Shown here: positions 26,838-36,828 of the stretch, in pieces
Numbering within the stretch: the stretch's first letter is position 1
Layout: every line of letters starts with the position of its first letter
NCBI GenBank assembly: GCA_023402845.1
Contig: JAEYFP010000020.1
Span: 1-64,000, forward strand
Source of the DNA: Bacillota bacterium
GTDB taxonomy: Bacteria; Bacillota; Clostridia; Lachnospirales; Lachnospiraceae
Length of the DNA stretch: 64,000 nt
Reading direction: 5' to 3'
Translations under genes and position numbers: made by a program
Notes under the pieces: model-generated
The model's database searches: none
The model's input: only the letters and a program-made list of their open reading frames with translations
Told to the model about the DNA's origin: nothing

Positions 26838-28601
26838 ATGAATACAAGGAATAAAAAACAGGATCATCCAATTAAAATGCTGTTTCGGTTTTCAGGTGAA
26901 GTCAAGGGAAAGATGACACTTTCTGTTGTTTTGGCAATTCCGGCAGAGCTTTTTGGCATGCTTCCGTATTTAACAGCGGCTATGCTGGCAAATGAAGTGT
27001 TTTCCGGTACGGCGAGCAGAGAGAGAGCCTTGATGTGGTCGGGAATTGCGGTATTAGGCATTGTGATAAAGACTATATTGACCATAATTGCTTCCGGCCG
27101 AAGTCATCGGGTAGCCTTTACCATTTTAAGAAATATTCGCTGCGCCATTGCCGATAAAATGCGCAGAGTGCCAATGGGTGTCATGCTGGAAACGCCGACC
27201 GGTTTTTATAAAAACCTGATTGTGGACAATGTCGCAAAACTGGAAGATGTCATTGCCCATTTTATACCTGAAATTCCATCCAATATCGCCGCCCCTGCGG
27301 CGTGTATGACACTTGTTTTTATTTTGGACTGGCGGATGGGCCTGGCTTCGCTTATTACCATCCCGCTCTGTGTTCCGTTTTTCATCGGAATGCTTCAAGG
27401 CTATGGGAAGAAAATGAACAGCTATGTACGGGCAGGCAATGAAATGAATGCTGCACTCGTGGAGTATGTGGGCGGTATTCAGGTCATAAAGGCTTTCAGC
27501 CGGACAAATACCTCATTTGGGAAATTCTCCGAGGCTGTAAATTTTTTTCACGACAGCACATTGAATTGGTGGAAACAATGCTGGTTCTGGATGTCTGCCG
27601 TCAAAGCGCTGCTGCCTTCAACAATGCTCGGCAGCCTGCCTGTCGGCGCTTATCTGTATAGGACAGGAAGACTTACGCTCCCTGTATTTATCGCCTGTAT
27701 CATCATTCCGGCAGGCGCACTCGGACCGCTGATGAGATTGGCAGGGGTTGCCGAGATGCTGGCTACGATTACCGCCAACCTCAATGCAATCATTGCTTTT
27801 TTAAATATTCCGGAGCAGGTGCGCCCGAAAGAGGAAGCAACGCTTGACGGAAATACATTTTCCTTTGAGCAGGTCTCTTTTTCCTATGATTCTTCAAAAG
27901 AAGTACTGCATGGAGTGACATTTAAAATTACACCCGGAACCATGACGGCTATTGTAGGGCCGTCCGGATCCGGAAAATCTACCATTGCCAAATTGATGGC
28001 GGGTTTTTGGGATGCTTCGGCCGGAGTGGTGCGTTATGGCGGTAAAAATATAAAAGAGATTCCATTTGATCAGATGATGAACGAAATCAGTTATGTGGCG
28101 CAGGATAATTTTCTGTTCAACAAATCTCTGAGAGAAAACATCCGCATGGGAAATCCGGGAGCCTCTGATGAGGAGGTAGAAGAGGCGGCAAAGGCGGCAA
28201 ACTGTCATGACTTTATGATGCGGTTGGAAAAAGGCTATGATACGCCGGCCGGAGATGCGGGGGAGAAACTGTCCGGCGGTGAACGGCAGCGAATCACCAT
28301 TGCACGGGCCATGTTGAAAAAAGCCTCCGTTGTTATTTTGGATGAGGCAACGGCTTATGCCGATCCGGAGAGTGAGGCGGAAATTCAGGAGGCCGTAGGC
28401 CGGCTGGTAAAAGGAAAAACTCTGGTCGTGGTAGCGCACCGATTATCCACTATTCAGTATGCACAGCAAATTCTCGTAGTGGACAAGGGAAGCGTAATTG
28501 CAAGAGGAACACAAGGTGAGCTTTTGGAAAGCTGCCCGCTGTACCGCAGTATGTGGGAGCAATTTATCAGCACGGCAGATTGTATCGACGGGAGGGAATG
28601 A
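26838..28601 (+). CDS. ABC half-transporter (membrane plus ATPase domains), first of a pair
   Basis: The 587-residue protein has an N-terminal type IV exporter-fold membrane domain and a C-terminal ATPase with Walker A GPSGSGKST near residue 375, signature LSGGERQR, and Walker B VVILDEATAYADPESE. CAGGAGA precedes the start. It overlaps the next half-transporter by ATGA, so the two probably form a heterodimer. Direction cannot be read: most are exporters, but pairs such as YbtPQ and IrtAB import. Confidence 0.88.
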   Translation: MNTRNKKQDHPIKMLFRFSGEVKGKMTLSVVLAIPAELFGMLPYLTAAMLANEVFSGTASRERALMWSGIAVLGIVIKTILTIIASGRSHRVAFTILRNIRCAIADKMRRVPMGVMLETPTGFYKNLIVDNVAKLEDVIAHFIPEIPSNIAAPAACMTLVFILDWRMGLASLITIPLCVPFFIGMLQGYGKKMNSYVRAGNEMNAALVEYVGGIQVIKAFSRTNTSFGKFSEAVNFFHDSTLNWWKQCWFWMSAVKALLPSTMLGSLPVGAYLYRTGRLTLPVFIACIIIPAGALGPLMRLAGVAEMLATITANLNAIIAFLNIPEQVRPKEEATLDGNTFSFEQVSFSYDSSKEVLHGVTFKITPGTMTAIVGPSGSGKSTIAKLMAGFWDASAGVVRYGGKNIKEIPFDQMMNEISYVAQDNFLFNKSLRENIRMGNPGASDEEVEEAAKAANCHDFMMRLEKGYDTPAGDAGEKLSGGERQRITIARAMLKKASVVILDEATAYADPESEAEIQEAVGRLVKGKTLVVVAHRLSTIQYAQQILVVDKGSVIARGTQGELLESCPLYRSMWEQFISTADCIDGRE

Positions 28602-30337
28602 TTCAGATGTTCTGTATGATAAAGCGTATACTTCATATTTCAGGAAAATATAAAAGAAAGATTTTATGGGGAATTTTCTTTCATCTTCTTATGTGCGTCT
28701 TTATGGCGCTGATGATGATGGCAGTCTATGTAGTTGCAGAAAATTTGAACAATATGACGATGCAGGTTATCCTGTCTGTTCTGGGAATTCTCGTCGTAAG
28801 CATATTCGGCAGGTTTCTGTTTCAGTGGCTGATGGAAATCTCGATGAGCGCAAAAGGGTTTGACATGTTTCGGGATTATCGTCTGAATGTGGGAGAGCGT
28901 ATGCGCAAAGCGCCGATGGGCTATTTTTCAGAACAGCGGCTTGGAAGCATACAGACAGTCCTCACCTCCACCGTATCCGATCTGGAGCAGTATTCCATGA
29001 TGGCGATCACCAACCTTACCGGCGGGGTAATTATGACGCTTGTCATGATGGTTTTTTTCCTTTTTTTTAACCCGGTATTTGCAATCGTAACGCTGGCGGG
29101 ACTCTGCATCGGAATGGGGATGCTACATCTGATTCAAAAAGCTGCCGCCGAGCAGTCGCCAAAGGTACTCACGGCAGGGGAGGTCATGACGACACAGGCG
29201 CTGGAGTATATCCGAGGAGTATCTGTACTCCGTGCGTTTTCGCAGACGGAGGGCAGTGAGGATTCCGTATACGAAGCGTTTGATCAAAAACGGCAGGCGG
29301 ATTTCAATCAGGAACACGCTTCGCTTCATTTGCTGAAAATTTATTCGGCCGTTTTTAAGCTGACCGGCTGTGCTCTGATGTTTGCGGCGGTGCTGTTGTA
29401 TTTGGCCGGCAGCATTACACTGTCCTACTGCCTGCTGTTTATTATCGGAGCTTTTATAATTTATTCGGAAATGGAGCAGATGGGAAACGGCGTTTATCTG
29501 GCGGGAATGGTGACAAGCGGCCTCGACCGTTTGGAAGCGGTGACGGACATTCCGAAAATGGATACAAGCTTAGAGGAATTGACGCTGCAAAATTTTGATA
29601 TTGAGCTGAAGGATGTTTCGTTTGCCTATGAGAGCCGTCAGGTAATCAATCATGTATCTGTAAAGGTACCGCAGGGCAGTGCATGCGCCATTGTCGGTCC
29701 TTCTGGCTCCGGCAAGACGACCCTGTGCAATTTAATTGCCCGGTTTTGGGATGTACAGGAAGGACAGGTTTTAGTCGGCGGCAGGGATATCAGGCAATAT
29801 ACGGCTGACAGCCTGATGAAATACATCAGCATGGTTTTTCAGAATGTATATCTGTTTCATGATACCATTGAGAATAATATCCGCTTCGGTAACCCGGAGG
29901 CCACTCATGAACAGGTGGAGGAGGCGGCGAAGCGGGCGCAGTGTCATGCATTTATTTCCGCTTTGCCGGAAGGCTATGAGACGATTGTCGGAGAAGGGGG
30001 TTCTACTCTTTCGGGAGGGGAAAGACAGCGGATTTCCGTTGCCAGAGCAATGCTCAAGGACGCCCCTATTATTATTTTGGACGAGGCAACCTCCAGCATG
30101 GATCCCGAAAACGAGCATGAGCTTGTGATGGCCGTACAGGAATTAACAAAGGGAAAAACGCTGATCTCCATAGCACATCGATTGACAACCGTAAGAGATG
30201 CGGATCAGATTCTGGTGATCGCCGAGGGAACGGTTGCCCAAAGGGGCACCCACACGCAGCTGAAAGAGCAAGATGGAATTTATCGTCAGTTTTGGAAGCA
30301 GCGTGAGGCAGCCGGGGGCTGGCGGCTCGGATCTTAG
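28598..30337 (+). CDS. ABC half-transporter (membrane plus ATPase domains), second of a pair
   Basis: This 579-residue partner has the same order of domains, with Walker A GPSGSGKTT, signature LSGGERQR and Walker B IIILDEATSSMDPENE. I chose ATG 28598 because GGGAGG lies just before it and it overlaps the previous stop (ATGA); an upstream in-frame ATG at 28553 would extend into the previous gene. Both halves keep complete nucleotide-binding motifs. It is the last gene of the TetR-led cassette. Confidence 0.88.
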   Translation: MIQMFCMIKRILHISGKYKRKILWGIFFHLLMCVFMALMMMAVYVVAENLNNMTMQVILSVLGILVVSIFGRFLFQWLMEISMSAKGFDMFRDYRLNVGERMRKAPMGYFSEQRLGSIQTVLTSTVSDLEQYSMMAITNLTGGVIMTLVMMVFFLFFNPVFAIVTLAGLCIGMGMLHLIQKAAAEQSPKVLTAGEVMTTQALEYIRGVSVLRAFSQTEGSEDSVYEAFDQKRQADFNQEHASLHLLKIYSAVFKLTGCALMFAAVLLYLAGSITLSYCLLFIIGAFIIYSEMEQMGNGVYLAGMVTSGLDRLEAVTDIPKMDTSLEELTLQNFDIELKDVSFAYESRQVINHVSVKVPQGSACAIVGPSGSGKTTLCNLIARFWDVQEGQVLVGGRDIRQYTADSLMKYISMVFQNVYLFHDTIENNIRFGNPEATHEQVEEAAKRAQCHAFISALPEGYETIVGEGGSTLSGGERQRISVARAMLKDAPIIILDEATSSMDPENEHELVMAVQELTKGKTLISIAHRLTTVRDADQILVIAEGTVAQRGTHTQLKEQDGIYRQFWKQREAAGGWRLGS

Positions 30338-30490
30338 CTTGTGTTCAAATCTCATGTGCGTTCGCACACCGATCTTCAAAATTAATTAAAAAAATTACAA
30401 TTTTCTTTTTTCATTTCCCAAAACTTAAAAATAATGCACAATCCAAAAAAAATAGAATATGGAGATCAGCCGTCCGCAATTATAAAATAA

Positions 30491-30524
30491 CTTCAACAAG
30501 GAAATGAGTGATCAGTTGTTGAAG
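30491..30524 (+). promoter_or_regulatory. inverted repeat overlapping the GH51 ribosome binding site
   Basis: CTTCAACAA (30491-30499) and TTGTTGAAG (30516-30524) are perfect 9-bp arms with a 16-base loop. The right arm shares bases with AAGGAGG (30522-30528). It could be a DNA operator or an RNA hairpin that limits translation of the arabinofuranosidase gene. Confidence 0.45.
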
Positions 30525-30535
30525 GAGGAAGGGAA

Positions 30536-32062
30536 ATGAAAAAAGCAAAATGTTTCAGCGATAAACACTTTTCGATCGGGAAAATCGATGAAAAAATGTA
30601 TTCATCCTTTACCGAGCATTTAGGCAGGAGCATTTATTCGGGAATTTATGAGCCGGGACATCCCGATGCGGATGAGGACGGCTTTCGCAAAGATGTGCTG
30701 GCGCTTGTAAAGGAGCTGCACGTTCCGGTGATCCGGTATCCGGGCGGCAATTTTGTTTCCTGTTATGATTGGCATGACGGGATCGGTCCGAAGGAAAACA
30801 GGCCGAAACGAATGGATTATGCATGGTCCAGCATCGAAACGAATGAGTTTGGCATCGACGAATTCTGCAGATGGGCCAAGAAGGCCGGCGTCGAGCCGAT
30901 GATTGCCGTAAATCTCGGGACGGGAGGCATCAAGGATGCCGGCGATCTCGTAGAATACTGCAACCATCCGGGCGGCACCTATTTCAGTGATCTGCGTATT
31001 CAAAACGGCAGCCCGGAGCCTTACAATATTAAATACTGGTGCCTCGGAAATGAAATGGAGGGAAGCTGGCAGGCGGGTCATCTGTCCGCTGCGGACTATA
31101 CGAAAAAAGCACTCGAAGCCGCAAAAATCATGAAATGGGTGGATCCGTCGATCAAGCTGGTTGCATGCGGAAGCAGCTACGAGATGCTTCCGACCTATCT
31201 GGAATGGGACCGCACAATGCTGTCGGAGCTGTATGATCAGGTCGATTATGTTTCTACACACAATTATACGATGAATGCGGGACAGGGAACAAAAAATTAT
31301 GTGGCGGCCTATAAGCAGCTCGATACGCATATCAAAAACAGCGCGCGGGTAATTGAATATTGTAAAGCTAAGGATCATCGCAGCAAGGACCTGAAAATTT
31401 GTCTGGATGAATGGAATGTATGGAATTTTCAGGATATTAAACTGGATTCCCTCGATGATTTACAGGGACTGACTACGTTTGAAATGACTTCTGCCGGAAA
31501 GTGGGAAACGGCACCGCCTATTCTGCAGGAAAAATACAGCCTGCTGGATGCAGTTGTTGTCGGCGGCCTGGGGATTACACTTTTGAACAATGCGGATACG
31601 GTGGAGATTGCCTGTTTGGCACAGCTCATCAATGTAATTGCACCGATCACGACGATTCCGGGAGGCGGCGTTTACAAGCAGGCGATTTATCATCCGTTCC
31701 ATATGATGAGCAAATACGGACATGGGACATGTATGAAGGCGGTTGTGGATGCACCGGAGTATGACTGTGATTTCGGACGCTTAACGGTTGTGGAGCCTGC
31801 GGTTGTCTACAATGAAGAAACTGACGAGGTATGCGTATTCGTCTTAAATTGCGATGAAGAGGATTCCGTAGAATTGGAATTAGAGCTGCAGGGCTATGGA
31901 AATAAACAGGTTAAAAAGCACTTTACGCTCGGCGGAGGAGACTATGAACGCATTAACACGATCGAGCAACCGGAGAATGTCGTCATGCAGGAGCTTAAAG
32001 TGACAGGGCAAACAAAGGTGATTCTGCCCAGTTTATCCTGGAACGTCATTATTCTCGGATGA
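30536..32062 (+). CDS. alpha-L-arabinofuranosidase, GH51
   Basis: This 508-residue enzyme removes terminal L-arabinofuranosyl groups from arabinan or arabinoxylan fragments. It has the GH51 barrel with VIRYPGGNFVS, the acid/base Glu173 in CLGNEME and the nucleophile Glu292 in CLDEWNVW. These are nearly the same numbers as Glu175/Glu294 in the well-studied Geobacillus enzyme, and the length is also close. There is no signal peptide, so it acts on imported oligosaccharides. The CUT2 transporter genes start 16 bases after its stop. Confidence 0.93.
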   Translation: MKKAKCFSDKHFSIGKIDEKMYSSFTEHLGRSIYSGIYEPGHPDADEDGFRKDVLALVKELHVPVIRYPGGNFVSCYDWHDGIGPKENRPKRMDYAWSSIETNEFGIDEFCRWAKKAGVEPMIAVNLGTGGIKDAGDLVEYCNHPGGTYFSDLRIQNGSPEPYNIKYWCLGNEMEGSWQAGHLSAADYTKKALEAAKIMKWVDPSIKLVACGSSYEMLPTYLEWDRTMLSELYDQVDYVSTHNYTMNAGQGTKNYVAAYKQLDTHIKNSARVIEYCKAKDHRSKDLKICLDEWNVWNFQDIKLDSLDDLQGLTTFEMTSAGKWETAPPILQEKYSLLDAVVVGGLGITLLNNADTVEIACLAQLINVIAPITTIPGGGVYKQAIYHPFHMMSKYGHGTCMKAVVDAPEYDCDFGRLTVVEPAVVYNEETDEVCVFVLNCDEEDSVELELELQGYGNKQVKKHFTLGGGDYERINTIEQPENVVMQELKVTGQTKVILPSLSWNVIILG

Positions 32063-32078
32063 GACGGAGGTTTAGGTG

Positions 32079-33575
32079 ATGACAGAGGTCATATTGGAAA
32101 TCAATCAAATATCGAAGGATTTTGGCCTGACCCATGCACTGAAGGATGTGTCGGTTGCGGTGGAGCAGGGGGAGATCATCGGCCTGATCGGTGAAAACGG
32201 ATCGGGAAAATCGACCCTCTCCTCCATCATTTCGGGGGTTTATCCGCCGGAAAAGGGTTCGCTTATACTGAAAGGAAAGCCCTATAAGCCTGTGAATACG
32301 ATGGATGCCAGAAGGCATGGAATTGCCATGATTGCGCAGGAGATGGGAACTCTCCCCGGTATTCGGGTAGCCGACAACATTTTTTTGGGCAGAGAGGAAC
32401 TGTTTACAAAAGGAACGATTGTGGACAGGCGGGAAATGTACCGTGCCGCGAAAGAAGCGATGAGGGATATCGGGATTGAGGACATTGATCCCGAGGCCCC
32501 GATTACAAACTACAGTCTGGAGGAAAGAAAACTGATTGAGGTCGTTCGGGCGCTGTATTTAAAGCCGGATATCTTCATTGTCGATGAAACAACAACGGCA
32601 CTTTCCCAGCGCGGCAGAAATATTATTTATAAAATTATCCGTCAATATCAGGAGGAGAACAAGACTGTGCTGTTTATCTCCCATGATCTTGAGGAACTGA
32701 TGGAAGTTTGCAGCCAGATGATCGTCCTGCGGGATGGTGTTTTTATCGCAAAGCTTCAGAAAGAGGAATTCAGCGAGGACCGCATCAAGGAGCTGATGGT
32801 GGGAAGAAAGCTGACCGGAGATTATTACCGCAGCGATTACGACGGCAGCTCCGGAAAAGAGGTTGTACTGAAATCGAAAAAAGTCTATGCGGGAAATCTG
32901 CTGAAAGGTGTTTCGCTGGAGCTGCACAAGGGTGAAATACTTGGAATCGGCGGTCTGACGGACTGCGGGATGCACGAGCTTGGCAAGGTGCTTTTTGGCA
33001 ATCTGAAGCCGCTGTACGGAGAGGTTCTGCTGGAAAACGGAGAGAAAATTATATCGGAGAAGCAGGCGATCAAAAATAAGATTGGCTACGTATCAAAAAA
33101 CAGGGATCAGGAGGCACTTATTTTATCCGCGAGCATTTTGGATAATATGGTTCTTCCCTCACTGTCCAAGCTTAAAAAAGCAGGATTTGTTTTCAAACGG
33201 GAGGAGTCCCGCTTTACCGATGCGCAGGTGAAGGCAATGAGTATCAAGTGCCGTGAAATCGGACAGGATGTTCGGGACTTGAGCGGCGGCAACAAGCAGA
33301 AGGTGGTATTCGGAAAATGGATCGGAAACGAGTCGGAGATATTTATTCTGGACTGTCCGACTCGAGGAATTGATATCGGTGTAAAGGCGTTTATGTATCA
33401 GCTGATGTATCGGTTAAAGAAAGCGGGAAAGTCCATTATTATGATTTCGGAGGAGCTGCCGGAGCTGATCGGGATGAGCGACCGAATTTTGATTATGAAG
33501 GACGGAACGGTCAAAAAATCCTTTGACAGATCTGCACAGCTGAATGAATCCGTCCTGATCAAAGAAATGGTTTAG
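32079..33575 (+). CDS. CUT2 sugar ABC transporter ATPase (tandem domains)
   Basis: The 498-residue protein is a double ATPase of the RbsA/XylG/AraG type. The N-terminal half has GENGSGKST and a Walker B area IVDETTTAL; the C-terminal half is degenerate at the P-loop (GGLTDCGMHELG) but keeps LSGGNKQKV and ILDCPTRGIDIG, as is normal for this family. ATG 32079 is eight bases after GGAGG; a GTG three bases earlier is an alternative. It powers import through the two nearby permeases. Confidence 0.92.
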   Translation: MTEVILEINQISKDFGLTHALKDVSVAVEQGEIIGLIGENGSGKSTLSSIISGVYPPEKGSLILKGKPYKPVNTMDARRHGIAMIAQEMGTLPGIRVADNIFLGREELFTKGTIVDRREMYRAAKEAMRDIGIEDIDPEAPITNYSLEERKLIEVVRALYLKPDIFIVDETTTALSQRGRNIIYKIIRQYQEENKTVLFISHDLEELMEVCSQMIVLRDGVFIAKLQKEEFSEDRIKELMVGRKLTGDYYRSDYDGSSGKEVVLKSKKVYAGNLLKGVSLELHKGEILGIGGLTDCGMHELGKVLFGNLKPLYGEVLLENGEKIISEKQAIKNKIGYVSKNRDQEALILSASILDNMVLPSLSKLKKAGFVFKREESRFTDAQVKAMSIKCREIGQDVRDLSGGNKQKVVFGKWIGNESEIFILDCPTRGIDIGVKAFMYQLMYRLKKAGKSIIMISEELPELIGMSDRILIMKDGTVKKSFDRSAQLNESVLIKEMV

Positions 33576-33588
33576 AGGGGAGGAAGAC

Positions 33589-34557
33589 ATGTTGAACGGA
33601 ATAAAAACAGAAAAACAGGATTCCCTTCTGCGAATTAAAGAATGGATACAGAGACTGATCCCGTTTCTCGGAATCATCCTGATGCTGATTCTGTTTCAGG
33701 TGTTCTCAGACGGAAAGCTGTTGACAAAGGGAAACTTAAACAGCATTCTGAATCAGACAGTTTATGTGGCCATCATGGCCTTCGGAGCAGTTTTTGTATA
33801 TTCTCACGGCGGAATGGATCTTTCCTACGGAGGAGTGATCGGCTTCAGTGTCCTGATCTCAATTTTAGTTGCCAATACGGGTGCGCCGGTCGCGGTTGTA
33901 CTGATCGCCAATATACTCGCAGCGCTTGTCTGGTTTCTTTTAAACGGGATGGTCTCCGTATACTTAAAGGTGTCTCCATTTATTACTTCGTTATGCATTA
34001 TGTATATGTGCCGAGGTATTTTGAATACGGTTTGCGCAACACAGAAATACAGCATTCCGGTCTATCTCTATGATTACGACAACCAACTGTTCAAGCTGTG
34101 TATGCTCATTTTGGTCTATGCGGTCTGCTATTTCCTGTTTGAAAAAAGCAGCATCGGCAAGTCCAACAAAGCAATTGGTGGAAATGCGGCGGCAGCACAG
34201 CAGGCAGGAGTCAATGTGAAAAAAATGAGAATGATTGCATATCTCATCAGCGGTGTGACTGTCGGCATCGCAGGCTTTATCCTGATGGCGAGGGCGGGAA
34301 GTGTCAGTACCTCCACCGGTCAGGGACTTGAGATGAACGTCATTACAGCATTGGTTCTCGGAGGCGTTCCCCTCTCCGGCGGTTCGCGCGTAAAAATGAT
34401 CGGTGCGCTGATCGGCAGTTTTTCGGTTATACTATTGCGTAACGGGTTGATTATTCTTGGAGTAAATGAACGTGTGATTGAAGGGATTCAGGGGCTCGTT
34501 CTGCTGTTACTGGTGTTCTTGACTTATGTGAAGAACAAAGACGGAATTTTAAAATAG
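33589..34557 (+). CDS. CUT2 sugar ABC transporter permease
   Basis: A 322-residue RbsC-type membrane protein with eight to ten hydrophobic segments, including the SHGGMDLSYGGVIG segment and the cytoplasmic loop GNAAAAQQAGV, both typical of the family. GGGGAGG precedes the start. It forms a channel with the second permease at 35812; two different permeases in one CUT2 system suggest a heterodimer. Confidence 0.92.
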   Translation: MLNGIKTEKQDSLLRIKEWIQRLIPFLGIILMLILFQVFSDGKLLTKGNLNSILNQTVYVAIMAFGAVFVYSHGGMDLSYGGVIGFSVLISILVANTGAPVAVVLIANILAALVWFLLNGMVSVYLKVSPFITSLCIMYMCRGILNTVCATQKYSIPVYLYDYDNQLFKLCMLILVYAVCYFLFEKSSIGKSNKAIGGNAAAAQQAGVNVKKMRMIAYLISGVTVGIAGFILMARAGSVSTSTGQGLEMNVITALVLGGVPLSGGSRVKMIGALIGSFSVILLRNGLIILGVNERVIEGIQGLVLLLLVFLTYVKNKDGILK

Positions 34558-34568
34558 GAGGATTAAGT

Positions 34569-35783
34569 ATGAAGAAAGTAATTGCATTATTATTGACACT
34601 TTCCATTGCAGCCGGAATTGTGGGCTGCTCAAATACGGCACAGGCACCGGCTGCCGATGCATCGGCTGCGGAGCAGGCGGCGGTGGATACGGCGGCCGGA
34701 GAGGCAGCACCTGCTGAAGAAGAATCAGCAGTTTGGGCAGACCAGGCGGGTGCAGGGGAAACCTGCGGCGACCCGGACGGAAAATACACAATCGGCGTCG
34801 TCATTCACACGACAACAGATTTCTTATGCGCAAAATATAAAGCGTATACTGATTATCTGGGAAAGAATTACGGTGTAAAGTTTAACTATTATATTATAGA
34901 AAATTTTGCGGATGAAACATACCTTTCGGCAATCGAAAATCTTTGTGCACAGGGTGTAAATGCGATCATCACAACAAACTTTTCGGGAACCTCCGTATTG
35001 CAGGGATTAAAAATCTGTGAAGAAAACGGGGTCTACCTGGGAGTCGGCTGGTCGCAGATTGATGAGGCAATCAAGGAGCAGGTATTTGCAAATGAATATT
35101 TTGTGGGAAGCTCCTATGAGGCGGATTTTGATGCCGGCTACGAGATTATTACGAGTTTGATTGATTCGGGCTGTACCAATATCGCGGCAATCGGCTATGA
35201 GCCCGGGATAACTTGCCATGACAGAAGATGGGAAGGTATGATGCAGGCATTTGAGGATCATCCGGAGATCAAGAAAGCCGGAGAATACAGAGGTCTTGAA
35301 TTTACAAAGGCAGTTGAGGACTTCCTTGCGGCCGATGATACGATTGACGGCATAGCAATCACGCTGCTTGGCATTGAATACTGTTCGGAGCCGATCAAAT
35401 CTGCGGGAAGAGAAGGACAGGTTAAGATTGCATTCTGTGATCTTTCGGAAAATTGCCAGCAGAGTCTGGACAGCGGAGAAACAGTCTGTGCGATCGGCGG
35501 ACAATACAGTGATGTGGTATTCCCGTTTGTATTGATCTACAATGCACTCGAAGGAAATCCGATGGAAAAGGTAGAGGTACCTGTTAACTTCATCGTATGC
35601 AAGTCCGGTACCGAATTTGCGGATTATATGACCTATCTTCACAACGACGGAGTTTATGCATGGACAACGGAAGAAATTGATCAGTTGATTTTATCCAAGA
35701 ACAGCGAGGCTACTTCGGCAGACCTGCTTGAAATGGGCGCGAGCTATAGTGTAGAGGATACAATTGCAAGACACGCAGAATAA
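34569..35783 (+). CDS. CUT2 sugar ABC transporter substrate-binding lipoprotein
   Basis: The 404-residue protein has a lipoprotein signal peptide with lipobox IVGC at about residue 17-20, a long Ala/Glu-rich linker to residue 60, and a periplasmic-binding-protein type I fold (IGVVIHTTTDF). It should bind a pentose or small oligosaccharide for import. It lies between the two permeases with the same direction and tight spacing, and AGGAGG is upstream. Confidence 0.92.
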   Translation: MKKVIALLLTLSIAAGIVGCSNTAQAPAADASAAEQAAVDTAAGEAAPAEEESAVWADQAGAGETCGDPDGKYTIGVVIHTTTDFLCAKYKAYTDYLGKNYGVKFNYYIIENFADETYLSAIENLCAQGVNAIITTNFSGTSVLQGLKICEENGVYLGVGWSQIDEAIKEQVFANEYFVGSSYEADFDAGYEIITSLIDSGCTNIAAIGYEPGITCHDRRWEGMMQAFEDHPEIKKAGEYRGLEFTKAVEDFLAADDTIDGIAITLLGIEYCSEPIKSAGREGQVKIAFCDLSENCQQSLDSGETVCAIGGQYSDVVFPFVLIYNALEGNPMEKVEVPVNFIVCKSGTEFADYMTYLHNDGVYAWTTEEIDQLILSKNSEATSADLLEMGASYSVEDTIARHAE

Positions 35784-35811
35784 TGCGGATTGCTTGAGAA
35801 AAGGGGACAAT

Positions 35812-36795
35812 ATGAATAGCAAATCCACCAGGTTTCGTAATATAATAAAGGTAATTCTGCTGCCGGTATTTGTTTATGTATTATTCTTTGTCTGTTCAGG
35901 CGGCAGCTTCGGAAAACCGGCAAGCATTATTATGAATTTTAAACAAACGTTAGCCCCCACATTGATTTCCTATGCGATGTGCTGCAATATGTTAAATGAC
36001 AGGATGGACCTGAGCGCGGGAGCAGTTGTTATGCTCTCCGCGATGCTCGGGGCAAAGATGGTCTACCTTTACGGTATCGGACTTGTCCCGTTTGTGTTGG
36101 TCGTAGTTGTTTCGGCGGTTGTGCTCGGAACCATATCGGGAGCAGTCTATATGCTTTTAAAAGTTCCGGCTATTGTAACGGCTCTGGGGGTGTGTATGGT
36201 TTATGAAACACTCTCAAACCTTGCCAGTATTTCATGGGTAACCGCAATCAGCGGAGAGATCACAATGCTTGGAAGATTTCCGTACTGCATCATCCTCTTC
36301 CTTGTGATGTTCGTGCTTTTTTATCTGCTGTTCAATTATACGAAATTCGGTTATCATGTAAGAGCGTGTGCAAGCTCTCAGCAGATTGCCAAGAATGCAG
36401 GGGTGGATACGAAGAAAACAGCATTTTTGTGCTATGTTGTGTCATCACTGTTTCTAGGAGTGGCGGCCCTGCTCAAAATATCGATTCAGGGTTCGATTGA
36501 TACACCGATGTATATGTCAAGCACAAACATTATATTCAACTGCATGCTTGGGATTTATGTAGGACTGGCTCTGGAGCAGTACTGCAATCTGCTGGTCGGC
36601 ATTCTTATCGGTAATTTTATTTTAAACATGCTGACAACGGGGCTTTTGAGTCTTGGCTTATCTGCCTCCCTGCAGGATACGGCTTCGGGAATTTTTCTGC
36701 TGGTAATTATGATCTTTACGTATAATAATCAAAGAGTAATTGATTTTTTGAATGACAGAAAACTGAAAAAAGAGCTGATTGAAGCAAATCAGTGA
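35812..36795 (+). CDS. CUT2 sugar ABC transporter permease, second
   Basis: A 327-residue RbsC-type permease with many membrane helices and motif NDRMDLSAGAVVML. ATG 35812 is used because AAGGGG precedes it; the in-frame ATG at 35764 would overlap the binding-protein gene. It shows only distant similarity to the 33589 permease, so the transporter is probably a heterodimer. Confidence 0.9.
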   Translation: MNSKSTRFRNIIKVILLPVFVYVLFFVCSGGSFGKPASIIMNFKQTLAPTLISYAMCCNMLNDRMDLSAGAVVMLSAMLGAKMVYLYGIGLVPFVLVVVVSAVVLGTISGAVYMLLKVPAIVTALGVCMVYETLSNLASISWVTAISGEITMLGRFPYCIILFLVMFVLFYLLFNYTKFGYHVRACASSQQIAKNAGVDTKKTAFLCYVVSSLFLGVAALLKISIQGSIDTPMYMSSTNIIFNCMLGIYVGLALEQYCNLLVGILIGNFILNMLTTGLLSLGLSASLQDTASGIFLLVIMIFTYNNQRVIDFLNDRKLKKELIEANQ

Positions 36796-36828
36796 CAGTG
36801 GATAACGGCGGTATTTGAGGCATGTACA

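Noticed and set aside
24569..30337. The TetR-KTR-ECF-ABC cassette as an integrated mobile element
   Set aside because: Such gene sets can occur near mobile elements, but no integrase, transposase, relaxase, attachment repeat or flanking direct repeat was seen.
30354..30370. TGTGCG/CGCACA hairpin after the ABC half-transporters as a terminator
   Set aside because: The stem is only six bases with an unrealistically short loop, and the T-rich stretch starts about 30 bases later. A real terminator may exist, but this is too weak to call.
30620..31378. Minus-strand frame of 252 codons opposite the GH51 gene
   Set aside because: It is antisense to a gene whose catalytic residues fall at the expected positions; it is a codon-bias shadow.
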